NCBI GenBank assembly: GCA_013792135.1
Contig: VMSP01000006.1
Location: 1 to 64,000 of the forward strand
Direction of reading: 5' to 3'
Source of the DNA: Desulfocapsa sp.
GTDB taxonomy: Bacteria > Desulfobacterota > Desulfobulbia > Desulfobulbales > Desulfocapsaceae
Length of the DNA stretch: 64,000 nucleotides
This document shows, piece after piece, positions 24,770 to 35,038 of the stretch (its first letter is position 1; the number at the start of each line of letters is the position of its first letter). Below the pieces are notes generated by a model, which saw only the letters and a list, made by a program, of their open reading frames with translations, was not told the DNA's origin and did not search any database. A program made the position numbers and the translations under genes.

Positions 24770-25741
24770 TTACGATACGACAAAGTAGATAGCTCCCATG
24801 ATGATAAGGCTGCCGATACGGAATATCTGGTTGTAAAAAATTAATTCAGCGGCCACCTTTGGTTTAAAAATTCCTGCATAATAGGGGAATTGATGACGGA
24901 TGGCGCGGATAGGGGAAGAAAGAATGTTACCGACCAGGAGGGCAAGGATGATTTCCCGATAGGTCATGCTTCCCGCCTGGAGCAGAGCTCCGGCTGCGGC
25001 CAGGCCGGCGGTGAATTCAGCGGCAATCTGCAGGGTGATAATCCCCATGGATTCAGGGGTGAGCCAGGAGAGGAAAGAAAAGTAGGTGGCCATCGTTTTT
25101 TCCATGGTGGTGAAGATTCCCGCCTTGTGGAGCCAGAAGATGATGATGTAGATGGGGATGGTAAAGCGGATGATCGTGCGGATACGTTTTTTAAAGCGGA
25201 TCCAGCTTTTTTTGACAATGGCGTTCCATCCGCCTCCTGCCTCTTTAGGACCTTCCACCTGCATGCTTTCGGTTCGTTCCTGCCTTGGGAGGATAAAACG
25301 GCTGATAAGAAGGATAGAAAGGGTGCGGAGGATGGCTGCGCCAAAGGTGAGGCCGACATAGATGAAGGCCGCTCCCTTGATCATTGGTACGGCGATGAAG
25401 GAGACAGTGGGGAGATGGAGAAAATAAGTGGGCAGGGAGTTGAACAGGTTGGCCAGGATCAGTTCTTTCTTCGAGATTTTCTCCTGCTCGTAGGCCTCGG
25501 AGAGCATGGTGTTGGCGCTGATGCCGGAAAAAAGCGCCATGGTGAAGGAGGCGCTGGCGATATCTGAGAGGTTTCCCAGGCGCAACAGGGGACGGGCCAG
25601 GGTGGCAACCTTACTGGTCCAGTTCAGTGACTCGATCACGTTGGCAACAAAAAGGCCAATCGAAATATAGCCAAGCATTCGCAACAGCGGCCAGAACAGG
25701 TCATGCCAGAGAGTGAGGAGGGTATCAGCCGAAAAGGACAT
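24770..25741 (-). CDS. Nucleoside-recognition (Gate) domain membrane protein
   Basis: The 323-residue protein has about eight hydrophobic segments and the Gate-domain feature FTMALFSGISANTMLSEAY in the first half, plus AAEFTAGLAAAGALLQAG in the second. Similar domains occur in SpmA/B, FeoB and nucleoside transporters. Its role is unknown. It lies 23 bases downstream of sppA and just upstream of the CDP-alcohol transferase on the same strand, so it is part of that operon. Confidence 0.75.
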   Translation of the reverse strand: MSFSADTLLTLWHDLFWPLLRMLGYISIGLFVANVIESLNWTSKVATLARPLLRLGNLSDIASASFTMALFSGISANTMLSEAYEQEKISKKELILANLFNSLPTYFLHLPTVSFIAVPMIKGAAFIYVGLTFGAAILRTLSILLISRFILPRQERTESMQVEGPKEAGGGWNAIVKKSWIRFKKRIRTIIRFTIPIYIIIFWLHKAGIFTTMEKTMATYFSFLSWLTPESMGIITLQIAAEFTAGLAAAGALLQAGSMTYREIILALLVGNILSSPIRAIRHQFPYYAGIFKPKVAAELIFYNQIFRIGSLIIMGAIYFVVS

Positions 25742-25764
25742 GGACGTATTTTCCTGGTTTCCTC

Positions 25765-27630
25765 TTAAGGTTCAAGAATCGATGGGCCTTGAATCAGCGA
25801 ATGGGCGTAGAGACCTGCCGGATCGTTGAAGAGTAGGAGCTCCCTGAATGGCGCGGTCAGTTGAGCTATCTGTTGCACCAAAGGCCGTGACATCGTTTGG
25901 CGCAACAGGGTGGTTACGACCTGACCATTGAAGATGCCCCGTATTTCATCCAGAAAGCTGCGTGGCTTTTCAATGTAGATTGCTGAGTAATTTTCAATTT
26001 TTGCCATTTGGGCTGCAGACTTGATGGCGTCTTCCAGAGTTCCTATCTTATCCACCAGACCAAGTTGCTGTGCCTCTTTTCCATGAAAGACACGTCCTCC
26101 GGCAACGGTCTGGACTTTTTCCATATCCATCCGGCGTCCTTTTGCCACCAGGGAGAGAAACTGCTGGTAGCCATGCTCGAGAGTCATCTGGACAGCTACC
26201 TCCAAGGGCGGACTCAAAGGCCGGCTTAAGTTAAGGCCGGATGCCAGCGGGGTGGTGCCGAACCCATCACTGTGAATGCCAAGGCTTGCCAGACTGTTTT
26301 CAAAGGTGGGGAAGGCTGCGAAGATGCCGATGGATCCGGTGATGGTGGCGGTTGATGCCCATATCTCATCAGCATTTGCAGCAATCCAGTATCCGCCGGA
26401 GGCGGCAGTGGAACCCATGGATACCACCAGGGGTTTGGCACTTTTTTTCAGTTCAAGGATCTCCTGACGAATGATCTCTGAGGCAAAGGCCGAGCCGCCC
26501 CCTGAGTTGATGCGCAGCGCCACTGCCTTGACCTTTGGGTCAAGGCGGGCCTTGCGGAGACTCGCGGCCAGGGTGTCGCCGCCAATGGTGCCCATTGGTT
26601 GTTTGCCATCGAGGATCATGCCCTCGGCTATAATGACCCCGATGGTGTTGTCAGGTGTAATCAGTGGCGGTTCATAGGAAGGGGTGATGGTGCGCAGATA
26701 ATTATTTAAACTGATCTGGCTGAAACCATGGTCAGGAGCAGCCGCAGTCTGTTTTCCCAGATAATTGCGAAGCTCTTCCCTGGTTTTAAGACCATCCACC
26801 AGTTTGTTCTCCATGGCCAATTGTGCGGTACTGCCTCCAGATGCCGCCAGTTTCGTGGTAATGTTGTTGGTATATTGATCGATAGCGTCAGCAGGAAGTG
26901 AACGTTGTCTGGTGATGTCTGTCGTGAAAATCGACCATAGAGAGGTGAGCAACCCTCGCATTTGTTCTTTGGCCTCCTCTGACATGGAGTCTCGCAGGAT
27001 GGGTTCGACGGCCGATTTGTAGGTGCCGACACGGAAGACGTGATAATTAATCTGTAATTTCTCCAGGGCTTCCCGGAAGAAGAGCGGATAGGAACCAAGG
27101 CCGTGGAGATCAACGCCGCCCATGGGGTTCAGGTAGATTTCCGAGGCAAAGGAGGCCAGATAATAAGCCTTCTGCCGGTAGTAATCTTCGGCGGCAATGA
27201 CTTTTTTACCGCTTTTTTTGAACTCGTTCAGGGACTCTCCGATGGTCTGCATCTGGTCGAGCCCAACCGTCCCCAGATCATTAAGGTCAAGGAGGATGCA
27301 TTTAATCTGGCTGTCGGTGGCCGCGTGATGGATAGCGTCGAGAACATCCTGGAGCAGGGTCTCAGAGGTCGTCTCCTTGCTTTGAGTGAGCTCACTCAGC
27401 AGCTCCGTTATCGGGTCTCTGGACTGTTTCTCTTCTACGATATTACCGGCCAGAGAGAGGATAAGCGCAGCGTCCTTAATAACAGGCGGCTTTTTTTCAA
27501 AGAGAAACGTGGTGAAAATCACCACTATGAACAACAGAAAGAGAAGATTACCCAGGATGCTTCGGGTGGTGGAAAGAAATTTCCCTATCCAGCGGAAGAA
27601 GGTTGTGAGAGCAGCAAAGATGTTTTTCAT
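25765..27630 (-). CDS. sppA: Signal peptide peptidase SppA, 67-kDa type
   Basis: The 621-residue protein has an N-terminal membrane helix (ILGNLLFLLFIVVIFTTFLF) and two ClpP-like halves. The N-half carries the catalytic lysine in YYRQKAYYLASFAS; the C-half carries the nucleophile serine in GSTAASGGYWIAANADEI and the GSIGIFA loop. Length matches the long, E. coli-like SppA. It degrades cleaved signal peptides in the membrane. It heads an operon with the Gate-domain, CDP-alcohol transferase and CarS-like genes. Confidence 0.92.
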   Translation of the reverse strand: MKNIFAALTTFFRWIGKFLSTTRSILGNLLFLLFIVVIFTTFLFEKKPPVIKDAALILSLAGNIVEEKQSRDPITELLSELTQSKETTSETLLQDVLDAIHHAATDSQIKCILLDLNDLGTVGLDQMQTIGESLNEFKKSGKKVIAAEDYYRQKAYYLASFASEIYLNPMGGVDLHGLGSYPLFFREALEKLQINYHVFRVGTYKSAVEPILRDSMSEEAKEQMRGLLTSLWSIFTTDITRQRSLPADAIDQYTNNITTKLAASGGSTAQLAMENKLVDGLKTREELRNYLGKQTAAAPDHGFSQISLNNYLRTITPSYEPPLITPDNTIGVIIAEGMILDGKQPMGTIGGDTLAASLRKARLDPKVKAVALRINSGGGSAFASEIIRQEILELKKSAKPLVVSMGSTAASGGYWIAANADEIWASTATITGSIGIFAAFPTFENSLASLGIHSDGFGTTPLASGLNLSRPLSPPLEVAVQMTLEHGYQQFLSLVAKGRRMDMEKVQTVAGGRVFHGKEAQQLGLVDKIGTLEDAIKSAAQMAKIENYSAIYIEKPRSFLDEIRGIFNGQVVTTLLRQTMSRPLVQQIAQLTAPFRELLLFNDPAGLYAHSLIQGPSILEP

Positions 27631-27763
27631 GAATGTGTGGGCCTGAAAGGGGAAAGGATTTTACTTACTGACAGTGAATAGAAGAGAGAATAATAACAAT
27701 ACTGGCGTTGGAAGTAAACCTTCTTGCTGGTGAGCGACTGTTATTGTCCTGAACCTTGGAGGC

Positions 27764-29300
27764 TTACCAGCCACCACCCCCCCCGCCGCCGGATCCCCCA
27801 CTTGAGCCTCCCGACGAGGAAGAGCTGGCACTGGTGGCCATACTGTTGACTGCCGTAGCCCAGGAACCACTGGCTCCGGCGCCGCCGAAAATTCCACCGC
27901 CCCCACTGAAGCCGGAAGAGGAGTGAGGCGTGTTACCAGTGGAGAAGGCGTGTGTACTGCTGCCGTATTTACCAAACCAGGTATCCATATGTTTTCCCAG
28001 CCCAAAACCCAGAAGATAGGGGAACCATGCATCTTCTACCTGCGGCTTTTCTTTCTGCAGCTCGGCTTTAAAATATTCACGGGCCGAGGCCAAATGCTGC
28101 CGCAGGCGAATTCCTTCGATACTGTCCCGTGATTTTGCAATATTGAGAATGTTGTTCATCATTGCCAGTACAAGACAGAATCCACCGAGAAGCAGGAGTA
28201 GAGATGCATCGGCATAAAGCAGTGAGGCGTATCCTGTCCCAATGAGTATAACTATCCCCACAAAAGAAAGCATTCGACCAGGAAGCCGGGTGGAGGAATC
28301 ACGGTAGCCAATAGCTCTTATCAATCCGATAATGTAGAGGAAAAAAGCTACAACAACATAGGTCATCTGCAGTCCGAATTCATCCTGATGTAAAACCGCA
28401 TTAAAGAGGAGCAGGAAGAAACCACACACCCCCAAAACAAGAGTGGGGACCCAGATCAATTCCAAGGGATTTTTCAGGGCGGCAGTGAGGTCAGACACCT
28501 TTTTATCTAATGGCTCCCGAATCTTACCAGCCGGGTCGAAACTGCTGTTTTTCCCCTGATAATATTTCTTGATGGTGTCGGTGTCAGTTACATTTCCGTT
28601 GATAAAAAGGCCTTCAATGAGGGTCTGCTCGTAGCCGTTGAATTGTTCCCGTGGTTGAAGGAGCCTGAGGTGTAAAACCGGCGGCAGCCATGGCAGGAAG
28701 AGATCATATTGAAAGAGGGAAAACTTTTTTGGCTCCAACCAGCTCTCAAGCTTGCCCTCTAAAACCAGACGGGCAAGCACCGCAGCCACTTCGTAGCCGC
28801 TGGTCTTCTTGTCCCAGGTTGCTCCCACCACTTCAGGCAAGAGATGAAAGAGGTGCTGATCCAGCCATTGTCGGTCCACGTCTTCAGACGGTACAAGGGG
28901 ATGAAACCGATTGGCTTTCTTTTCGTAACCAAAAAAAACAGCAAAGCGCCAGAGAAAGAAGAGGAGAACAGTGCTGAAGATCAAGAGACGGCCGAAGGAG
29001 GGAGTATGCCGCACCGGAATGGGAGCCGGTGGCTTTGGCGGCCTGTTTATTGCAGCCGGATTCCCCTCGCTGTGTGTCAGTCTGGCCTGGAGGAGCACTC
29101 CTTTTCCAGGCGGGATATTGTCCCGCGTCAGGAAGGCGACCGTCACGGTCCAGACGAGCCTGAACCTCCATCTTCTGCCAGTATAAAGACCGTCCGAAGG
29201 CTGTTTGGGTCAGTAAGAAACAGCAACAGAGAAGGAATCCCAGGAGTGGGGAGCGCTTTCTTATGGTAGCGATCAGAGTGGAAATGATGGACTCTCTCAG
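27764..29300 (-). pseudogene. DUF2207 membrane protein, internally deleted and frameshifted
   Basis: The 3' frame (29146-27764, GTG start) encodes a membrane helix LLIFSTVLLFFLWRF, cytoplasmic segments, two further hydrophobic pairs and the DUF2207 Gly/Ser tail ending GGSGGGGGGGW. It lacks the extracellular domain of about 200 residues. In another frame upstream (29300 to about 29130) a signal peptide is visible (LLGFLLCCCFLL, TQTAFG) followed by SLYWQKMEVQARLDRDGRL, the expected first strand. The two pieces meet near 29130-29150 in different frames, so the extracellular domain has been deleted. AGGAGG at 29313-29308 is correctly placed for a CTG start at 29300. Confidence 0.65.
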
Positions 29301-31831
29301 GATAGCGCCTCCTGAACGGCAAGGCCGATCTGGCGCAGGGTGTACGGTTTTTTGATAAGTGTCCTTGCCCCCAGGGCTTGTGCTCTATTTACTTCCTCGT
29401 TCTCTGAAAAGCCGCTGGCCACTATCGCCTTCTGACCTGGTCGAATCTTGCATATTTCTTCATAGGTCCTGCGTCCATTCATACCCGGGTCCATGATCAT
29501 ATCAAGCAGGATAAGGTCCGGCTGCCTCATACGGACATACTCTATGGCCTTTTCTCCTGATTTTACACAATCCACCTTATAGCCGAGAAAGGTTAACAGC
29601 TTTTCAGCTATATATCGCTGTTGCTCATCATCATCAACAACAACAAGGATACTTTCTCCGTTGCCTTGCAGTTGAGTAATATCCTGTGTTTCGGTCTCGT
29701 CAGTCATCTCTTTATTTCGAGTGGCTGGAAAGTAGAGGGTAAAAACGGTTTTACCCTGAATGTTTTCTGCTGTTATAGTGCCCCCATGATCCTGAACACT
29801 ATTCCAGACCACTGTAAGTCCCAGTCCTGTGCCGCTCTTTCCCAGAACCTTTTTGGAGTAAAAAGGTTCAAATATATGTGCCAGATCATCCGCTCCAATG
29901 CCGGTGCCGTCATCAGAGATAGAAAGCATCACATATTCCCCCTTTTCGAGGAACTGCACCTGTTTCAGAGGTTGGTCAATGAAGCAATTCCTGGTAGCAA
30001 TCCAGATATGGCCCTTTTCACCCACAGCCTCGGTGGCATTGGTGATGAGATTCATCAGGCACTTGTTTATATGAACAGGAGAACAGGATATATTGAGTAG
30101 TTCAGAATTAAGATCAACAGTGCATTCGACCTCCCGATGATGGGAATGCATTTGTTGGTATTCTGGGGAGTTGAGATAACTCTGGATCAAGGTGTTCAAG
30201 TTAGCATTCTCCCTCGCAGCAGCAACACCACGGGCCATGGTGAGTAAATCGGCCACAACGGCCGCTGCCCGTTTTCCTGCATCACGTATTACCTCCAAAG
30301 GCTTGCGCAGATCACTGTCTTCCGGAATCTTCATGAGCAGCAGCTCCGGATAGGTGACAATGCCGGAAAGGATGTTGTTCAGATCATGGGCCACGCCTCC
30401 AGCCATCATGCCAATCATTTCCATCTTCATGGAGCGCTGGAGTTTTTCCTGCAGTTCTTTTTCTCGGCTTACGTCCAGGAAAAAGAAAAATTGGTATTCA
30501 ACCCCTCGATAGTTAAAGGAACTGGCAAAGATATCAACAGGAAAGGTAGAGCCGTCCTTACGTCTGTGTGTGCGCCTCATGGAAGAGGAGTTCCGTCCAT
30601 GCGAGCTTTTTAAAAGCCATTCTTGCCATGATTCCTCGGTGAATTCCGTGTCAATATCGCCAATGCCGAGATTGCACAATTCGTTATGGCTGTATTCCAG
30701 AAGATCGGTGCAGGCCTTGTTGGCATTGATAATATGTGTTTCTGCCAAAGTCTTTCTCTTCTCTACCCAGAGGATGGGGAAGGCGCAGGAATCCACGGCG
30801 TATTGGGTGAAGAGGAGCTTCCGTTTGGCCTGTTGTAGCAGCTGCGCTTGGTGTAAAATCTGCTGGTTCTGTTCTTTTAGTTGCCGGGTATATCTTCCAA
30901 GGGTAAAATTTCGATAGAGAAGCAGGGCGACACCAATCCCGACAAAAAATAGTGCCTGCCAGAGAATTTTCAAATCACGGCCCTGCTCAAACTTGACGGA
31001 TATCCAGCGATTGAGAATGCGCTGGTGTTCCTCCCTGTCAATTGCGGCTATGGCTTTTTCAAAGATAGAAAGGAGCAGAGGCTCGTCGTTTCGGGTGGCC
31101 ACTCCAAGCTCCCAGCGCTCATCAAATTTACCCGCAACCTTCAGTTCAGTGGGGAATGATTTTTGAATGGAATATGCCGCAGTGGCAAGAGTTTCAATAA
31201 AACCATCCAGCTTACCGTCCGCAACCTGCTGGAGCCCTGTAACAATATTTTCTACTTTCACAATCTGCATCTTCGGATAGCGTGTCTGCAACAGTTCTCC
31301 AAAGGCATACCCTTTCACCACCCCCAATTTTTGATCAGTGATAGCAGTGATGTCATCGACAAAAGGGCGATTCATCTTGGCAACCATGACCAGAGGAATG
31401 TGCAGATAGGGACGGGTGAAGTTCATGTAGGCTTCACGTTCCGGAGTCGGCATGGCCAGAGAAAAAATATCGCATTTTCTGGCCATGGCATAGTCAATAC
31501 TTTCCGACCAGGTTTTCGTGGGAACCATCACCAAGGGAACAGGAAGTATGCTGCGGATGAGAGTCATGTAGTCGGCAGTCATGCCCACATGCTTGCCGTC
31601 CTCAATCTTTTCCAGGGGCATCCAGTCAGGATCGACACACATGGTGATTTGTTTTTTTCTCTCCAGAAAACTGCGTTCCTCATCTGTGAACGCAAGGCTT
31701 GTCAGTTGCTCATTTGTCTTGGAAAACCCTTCTTGAGCTTCCACAGAAGTCACAGAAGTTAAAAAGATGCCGCCAAGAATCCAGAGAATTGTAATGCTGA
31801 AAACCAAAAGATTACTGGTTGTTTTTTTCAA
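29297..31831 (-). CDS. Hybrid sensor histidine kinase with periplasmic solute-binding domain
   Basis: The 844-residue protein has a signal/anchor helix, a periplasmic SBP_bac_3 domain (residues about 55-285, ITMCVDPDWMPLEKIEDG), a second membrane helix near 290-310, a PAS domain (about 345-465), HisKA with the phospho-His in GGVAHDLNNILSG, an HATPase domain (SDDGTGIGADD, GKSGTGLGL) and a C-terminal receiver with Asp in LILLDMIMDPG. It probably senses an amino-acid-like ligand or metabolite. No DNA-binding partner is adjacent, so the output is unknown. Its 3' end touches the DUF2207 pseudogene start. Confidence 0.9.
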   Translation of the reverse strand: MKKTTSNLLVFSITILWILGGIFLTSVTSVEAQEGFSKTNEQLTSLAFTDEERSFLERKKQITMCVDPDWMPLEKIEDGKHVGMTADYMTLIRSILPVPLVMVPTKTWSESIDYAMARKCDIFSLAMPTPEREAYMNFTRPYLHIPLVMVAKMNRPFVDDITAITDQKLGVVKGYAFGELLQTRYPKMQIVKVENIVTGLQQVADGKLDGFIETLATAAYSIQKSFPTELKVAGKFDERWELGVATRNDEPLLLSIFEKAIAAIDREEHQRILNRWISVKFEQGRDLKILWQALFFVGIGVALLLYRNFTLGRYTRQLKEQNQQILHQAQLLQQAKRKLLFTQYAVDSCAFPILWVEKRKTLAETHIINANKACTDLLEYSHNELCNLGIGDIDTEFTEESWQEWLLKSSHGRNSSSMRRTHRRKDGSTFPVDIFASSFNYRGVEYQFFFFLDVSREKELQEKLQRSMKMEMIGMMAGGVAHDLNNILSGIVTYPELLLMKIPEDSDLRKPLEVIRDAGKRAAAVVADLLTMARGVAAARENANLNTLIQSYLNSPEYQQMHSHHREVECTVDLNSELLNISCSPVHINKCLMNLITNATEAVGEKGHIWIATRNCFIDQPLKQVQFLEKGEYVMLSISDDGTGIGADDLAHIFEPFYSKKVLGKSGTGLGLTVVWNSVQDHGGTITAENIQGKTVFTLYFPATRNKEMTDETETQDITQLQGNGESILVVVDDDEQQRYIAEKLLTFLGYKVDCVKSGEKAIEYVRMRQPDLILLDMIMDPGMNGRRTYEEICKIRPGQKAIVASGFSENEEVNRAQALGARTLIKKPYTLRQIGLAVQEALS

Positions 31832-32139
31832 GGTAATTATCCACGATTATAGAGTTAAATTTCCTCTTAGCAGGGTGACAGTGTAGAAGATTGTCTGAGC
31901 AAACGAATATTATATGTTTTTTTATTTAGTGTAGGGGAAGAATAGGAATTAGTCAATTTTTTAGGGGACATGTTTTGTCACTGTAGTCATCTTGATTGCT
32001 CTCATTGGCTAATGAAGGTAATATGAACCTGCGAGCCCTCCTGGAAAGGCTTCGCAGGTAGATCTTTTCCTGTCTCAGATACCGCTGCGGCCGTTCTTTA
32101 AGCATAGCTATTCGCAGTATGATAATTATCATCATAAAA

Positions 32140-32289
32140 TATGCCTCTATACAATTCTCAGCAAAAAATGTTGAAGGAGGCCGCCTCGGGGCGATTGAAA
32201 CTTGATTGTAACCGAGAAGGTCGCTGTTACTGAATAACCCTATTGCTGTGCAATTCAGTAAATTCTGCTGAGAATTGTATAGAGGCACT
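32140..32289. repeat. MITE with perfect 22-bp terminal inverted repeats, copy 1
   Basis: The left end 32142-32163 (starting TGCCTCTATACAATTCTC) is the exact inverse complement of 32266-32287. The 8-base sequence TCATAAAA flanks the element at 32132-32139 and 32290-32297, a target duplication. The interior has a hairpin TTACTGAAT/ATTCAGTAA and no coding frame. It sits in the 557-base spacer (31832-32388), about 100 bases upstream of copA; the rest of the spacer shows no gene. Confidence 0.88.
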
Positions 32290-32388
32290 TCATAAAATGA
32301 TGTTTTTTTATTCTTTCGAAAGTTCACTGACGTTCTTGTTCGGAAGATGTCTGATCCTTTATCGGATATCTCTGAGTGGAGGTAGGTA

Positions 32389-34878
32389 ATGCAGTCCATA
32401 CAAAAAAGAATAGTTGCGGTGAAAGGGATGAGTTGTGCCGCTTGCTCCAGCCGCATTGAACGGGTGGTACAGGGCCTGGAGGGTGTTGAGCTTGCAGTTG
32501 TCAATCTGGCGGCGGAGAGCATGGAGCTGGTCTGGGACGACAGTGTTGTTTCTTTTGATCTGATTGCCGCCCGGGTCAAGGAGCTGGGCTTTGATCTTGA
32601 CCAGGAAGAGGAGAGTGAGGAGCTGACCCTTGACCTGGCCATATCCGGCATGCATTGTGCCTCCTGTTCCACCCGTATTGAAAAGGTCGTCTCCGGGATG
32701 GCAGGTGTGGTGTCGGTTGCAATCAATCTGGTAACTGAGACGGGAACAGTGATTTACCGCCAAGGGTTGATCAATCAGCGGCAGATTCGTGAGGCTATTG
32801 CCAGGCTGGGATTTGAGGCCCGTCCGGTGAGTGCCAGGCTTGATCAGTTCGCTCGTAAACGTCAGGAGACCCTTCTCCGTCTTGCGGCCATGAAGATGCG
32901 GCTTTTCTGGTCACTGGGGTTGGCCGCGATCCTCTTGCTTGTCTCCATGGGAGAGATGCTGGGACTTCCCCTGCCATCTGTTATTAACCCCCATCATTAT
33001 CCCCTGAGATTTGCCCTGCTCCAGTTCTGTCTGGTGGTGCCCATTATGGTGCTGGGCCGGAATTTTTATCTCATCGGTATTCCGGCCCTCCTGCGGCGGG
33101 TTCCTAATATGGATTCTCTGATTGCCATGGGCACGGGTGCCGCCTTTATCTATTCCACCTGGAATTTGGCGGAGATTATGCTGGGCGCAGATGCGCATAT
33201 GCTGGTCATGGATCTCTATTTTGAATCGGCAGGGGTGCTGATTGCTCTGGTCTCGCTGGGAAAATATATGGAGACCCGTTCCAAATCGCACACCTCCGAT
33301 GCCATTGCCAAGTTGATGCAGCTGACACCGGATAAGGCCATTCTGCTCAAGGGCGAGGAGCAGTCAGAGATCCTGGTGGAGGAGATTGAAGCTGGAGACC
33401 TGTTATTGGTGCGGCCAGGCGAGCGTATTCCCGTGGATGGTTCGATTGTCAAAGGGCGGACGGCTGTGGATGAATCCATGCTCACCGGTGAAAGCCTGCC
33501 GGTGTCCAAGGGAGAAGGCGACAAGGTGACCTGTGGCACTCTCAATAAAAACGGGGTTTTGCAGATACGTACCGAGCAGGTGGGGCAGGATACCCTTTTG
33601 GCTCGTATTGTCAGAATGGTGCAGACGGCGCAGGGCTCCAAGGCCCCCATTGCCGGCATGGCGGATCGGATCAGCCTTTATTTTGTGCCGGTGGTCATGG
33701 TCGTGGCGGTGCTGACAGGACTTGCCTGGTATTTCCTGGGTGGGGTGGATTTCACTGTGGCCCTCCGGTTCTTTATTGCGGTGATGGTCATTGCCTGTCC
33801 TTGTGCCATGGGTCTTGCCACTCCGACCTCGATTATGGTGGGAACCGGGCGTGGTGCGCAGTTGGGGGTTCTGATTAAAAGCGGAGAGGCCCTTGAAATG
33901 GCGGAAAAGATCCAGGTGCTGGTCTTTGACAAGACCGGCACTCTGACCTATGGCCGTCCAGAGCTTACTGACCTGATCAATGTGACAAGTGATGAAAGTG
34001 ATGAACGGCTGCTTTTTCTGGTTGCATCCGCAGAACAGTCTTCAGAACATTCCCTGGCTGAGGCTTTGGTGGCAGCCGCAAAGAATAAGGGAAGCATACT
34101 GAAGCAGCCTGAGACCTTTGAGGCCCTGGTTGGCCAGGGGATTTTCGCCCAGGTGGATGGACGGCAGATCCTTCTTGGTAATCGGCAGCTACTGGATGAA
34201 AGAGAGATTGGCGTGGAGGGTGTAGGCACTGAAGTTGCCAGGCTGTCAGGGGAAGGGAAGACGGTTTTGTTTCTGGCAGTAGATGGCCGGTTTGCGGCTC
34301 TGCTGGCCATTGCTGATAAGCTTAAGCCAGAGGTGCCGGCGGCGGTGGCCAGGATGCGGAAAATGGGATTGCGGCTGATCATGTTGACGGGTGACCAGGA
34401 GGCTACAGCCCATGCCATTGCCGCGCAGGCAGGGATTGATGAGGTGATTGCCCAGGTGATGCCTGATAAAAAGGCGGATAAAATTGTTGCCTTGCAGCAG
34501 CAGGGATTGCGTACGGCTATGGTCGGCGATGGGATCAATGATGCCCCGGCCCTGGCTATGGCCGATGTGGGGATTGCCATGGGCACAGGGAACGATATTG
34601 CCATCGAATCCGGTGATATCGTTCTGATGAAAGGCAATCTGGATGGGGTGATTATTGCCTTGCGTCTTTCTCGGGCGGTAATGCGCAATATCCGTCAGAA
34701 TCTTTTCTGGGCCTTTGCCTATAACGTCATTGGAATCCCGGTGGCGGCAGGGCTGCTCGTTCTCTTCGGGGGACCCAGTTTGAACCCGATGATCGCCGGT
34801 GCGGCCATGGCTATGAGTTCGGTGTCGGTTGTTGGTAATGCTTTACGATTGAGGAGATTTGAGAAGAATCAGGGATGA
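32389..34878 (+). CDS. copA: Copper-translocating P1B-type ATPase
   Basis: The 829-residue protein has two N-terminal heavy-metal domains, GMSCAACS (Cys16, Cys19) and GMHCASCS (Cys90, Cys93), then eight predicted helices, the TGES actuator loop ([13 protein letters not shown]), the intramembrane [12 protein letters not shown] (about residue 470), the phosphorylation site DKTGTLT (Asp514) and the hinge [20 protein letters not shown]. This is a Cu(I) exporter of the inner membrane. GTGGAGGTAGGTA precedes the ATG. It stands alone; no copper chaperone or CueR-like regulator is adjacent. A MITE lies in the upstream region. Confidence 0.92.
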   Translation: MQSIQKRIVAVKGMSCAACSSRIERVVQGLEGVELAVVNLAAESMELVWDDSVVSFDLIAARVKELGFDLDQEEESEELTLDLAISGMHCASCSTRIEKVVSGMAGVVSVAINLVTETGTVIYRQGLINQRQIREAIARLGFEARPVSARLDQFARKRQETLLRLAAMKMRLFWSLGLAAILLLVSMGEMLGLPLPSVINPHHYPLRFALLQFCLVVPIMVLGRNFYLIGIPALLRRVPNMDSLIAMGTGAAFIYSTWNLAEIMLGADAHMLVMDLYFESAGVLIALVSLGKYMETRSKSHTSDAIAKLMQLTPDKAILLKGEEQSEILVEEIEAGDLLLVRPGERIPVDGSIVKGRTAVDESMLTGESLPVSKGEGDKVTCGTLNKNGVLQIRTEQVGQDTLLARIVRMVQTAQGSKAPIAGMADRISLYFVPVVMVVAVLTGLAWYFLGGVDFTVALRFFIAVMVIACPCAMGLATPTSIMVGTGRGAQLGVLIKSGEALEMAEKIQVLVFDKTGTLTYGRPELTDLINVTSDESDERLLFLVASAEQSSEHSLAEALVAAAKNKGSILKQPETFEALVGQGIFAQVDGRQILLGNRQLLDEREIGVEGVGTEVARLSGEGKTVLFLAVDGRFAALLAIADKLKPEVPAAVARMRKMGLRLIMLTGDQEATAHAIAAQAGIDEVIAQVMPDKKADKIVALQQQGLRTAMVGDGINDAPALAMADVGIAMGTGNDIAIESGDIVLMKGNLDGVIIALRLSRAVMRNIRQNLFWAFAYNVIGIPVAAGLLVLFGGPSLNPMIAGAAMAMSSVSVVGNALRLRRFEKNQG

Positions 34879-34912
34879 AAGAAAAAGGTGCTGGCGATTC
34901 CCTTTTTTCTTC

Positions 34913-34942
34913 TTGACTTTTTCGTAAACAGCTATATATATT
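34913..34942 (+). promoter_or_regulatory. Sigma-70-type promoter of sat
   Basis: TTGACT at 34913-34918 and TATATA/TATATT at 34935-34942 are spaced 16-18 bases, close to the consensus. It lies about 95 bases upstream of the sat start, immediately after copA. Confidence 0.6.
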
Positions 34943-35038
34943 GAGCTGGTTTGATGAATGGTTGTTCATTTAATTGCCACTTCAAGGTTGGGGTGGGCGT
35001 TATTATTCATGAAAAAAATCAACAAAAGAGGGAGTCCT

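Noticed and set aside
24890-25567. 225-codon plus-strand frame opposite the Gate-domain gene
   Set aside because: Its Gly/Asp-rich composition is the shadow of a hydrophobic membrane gene.
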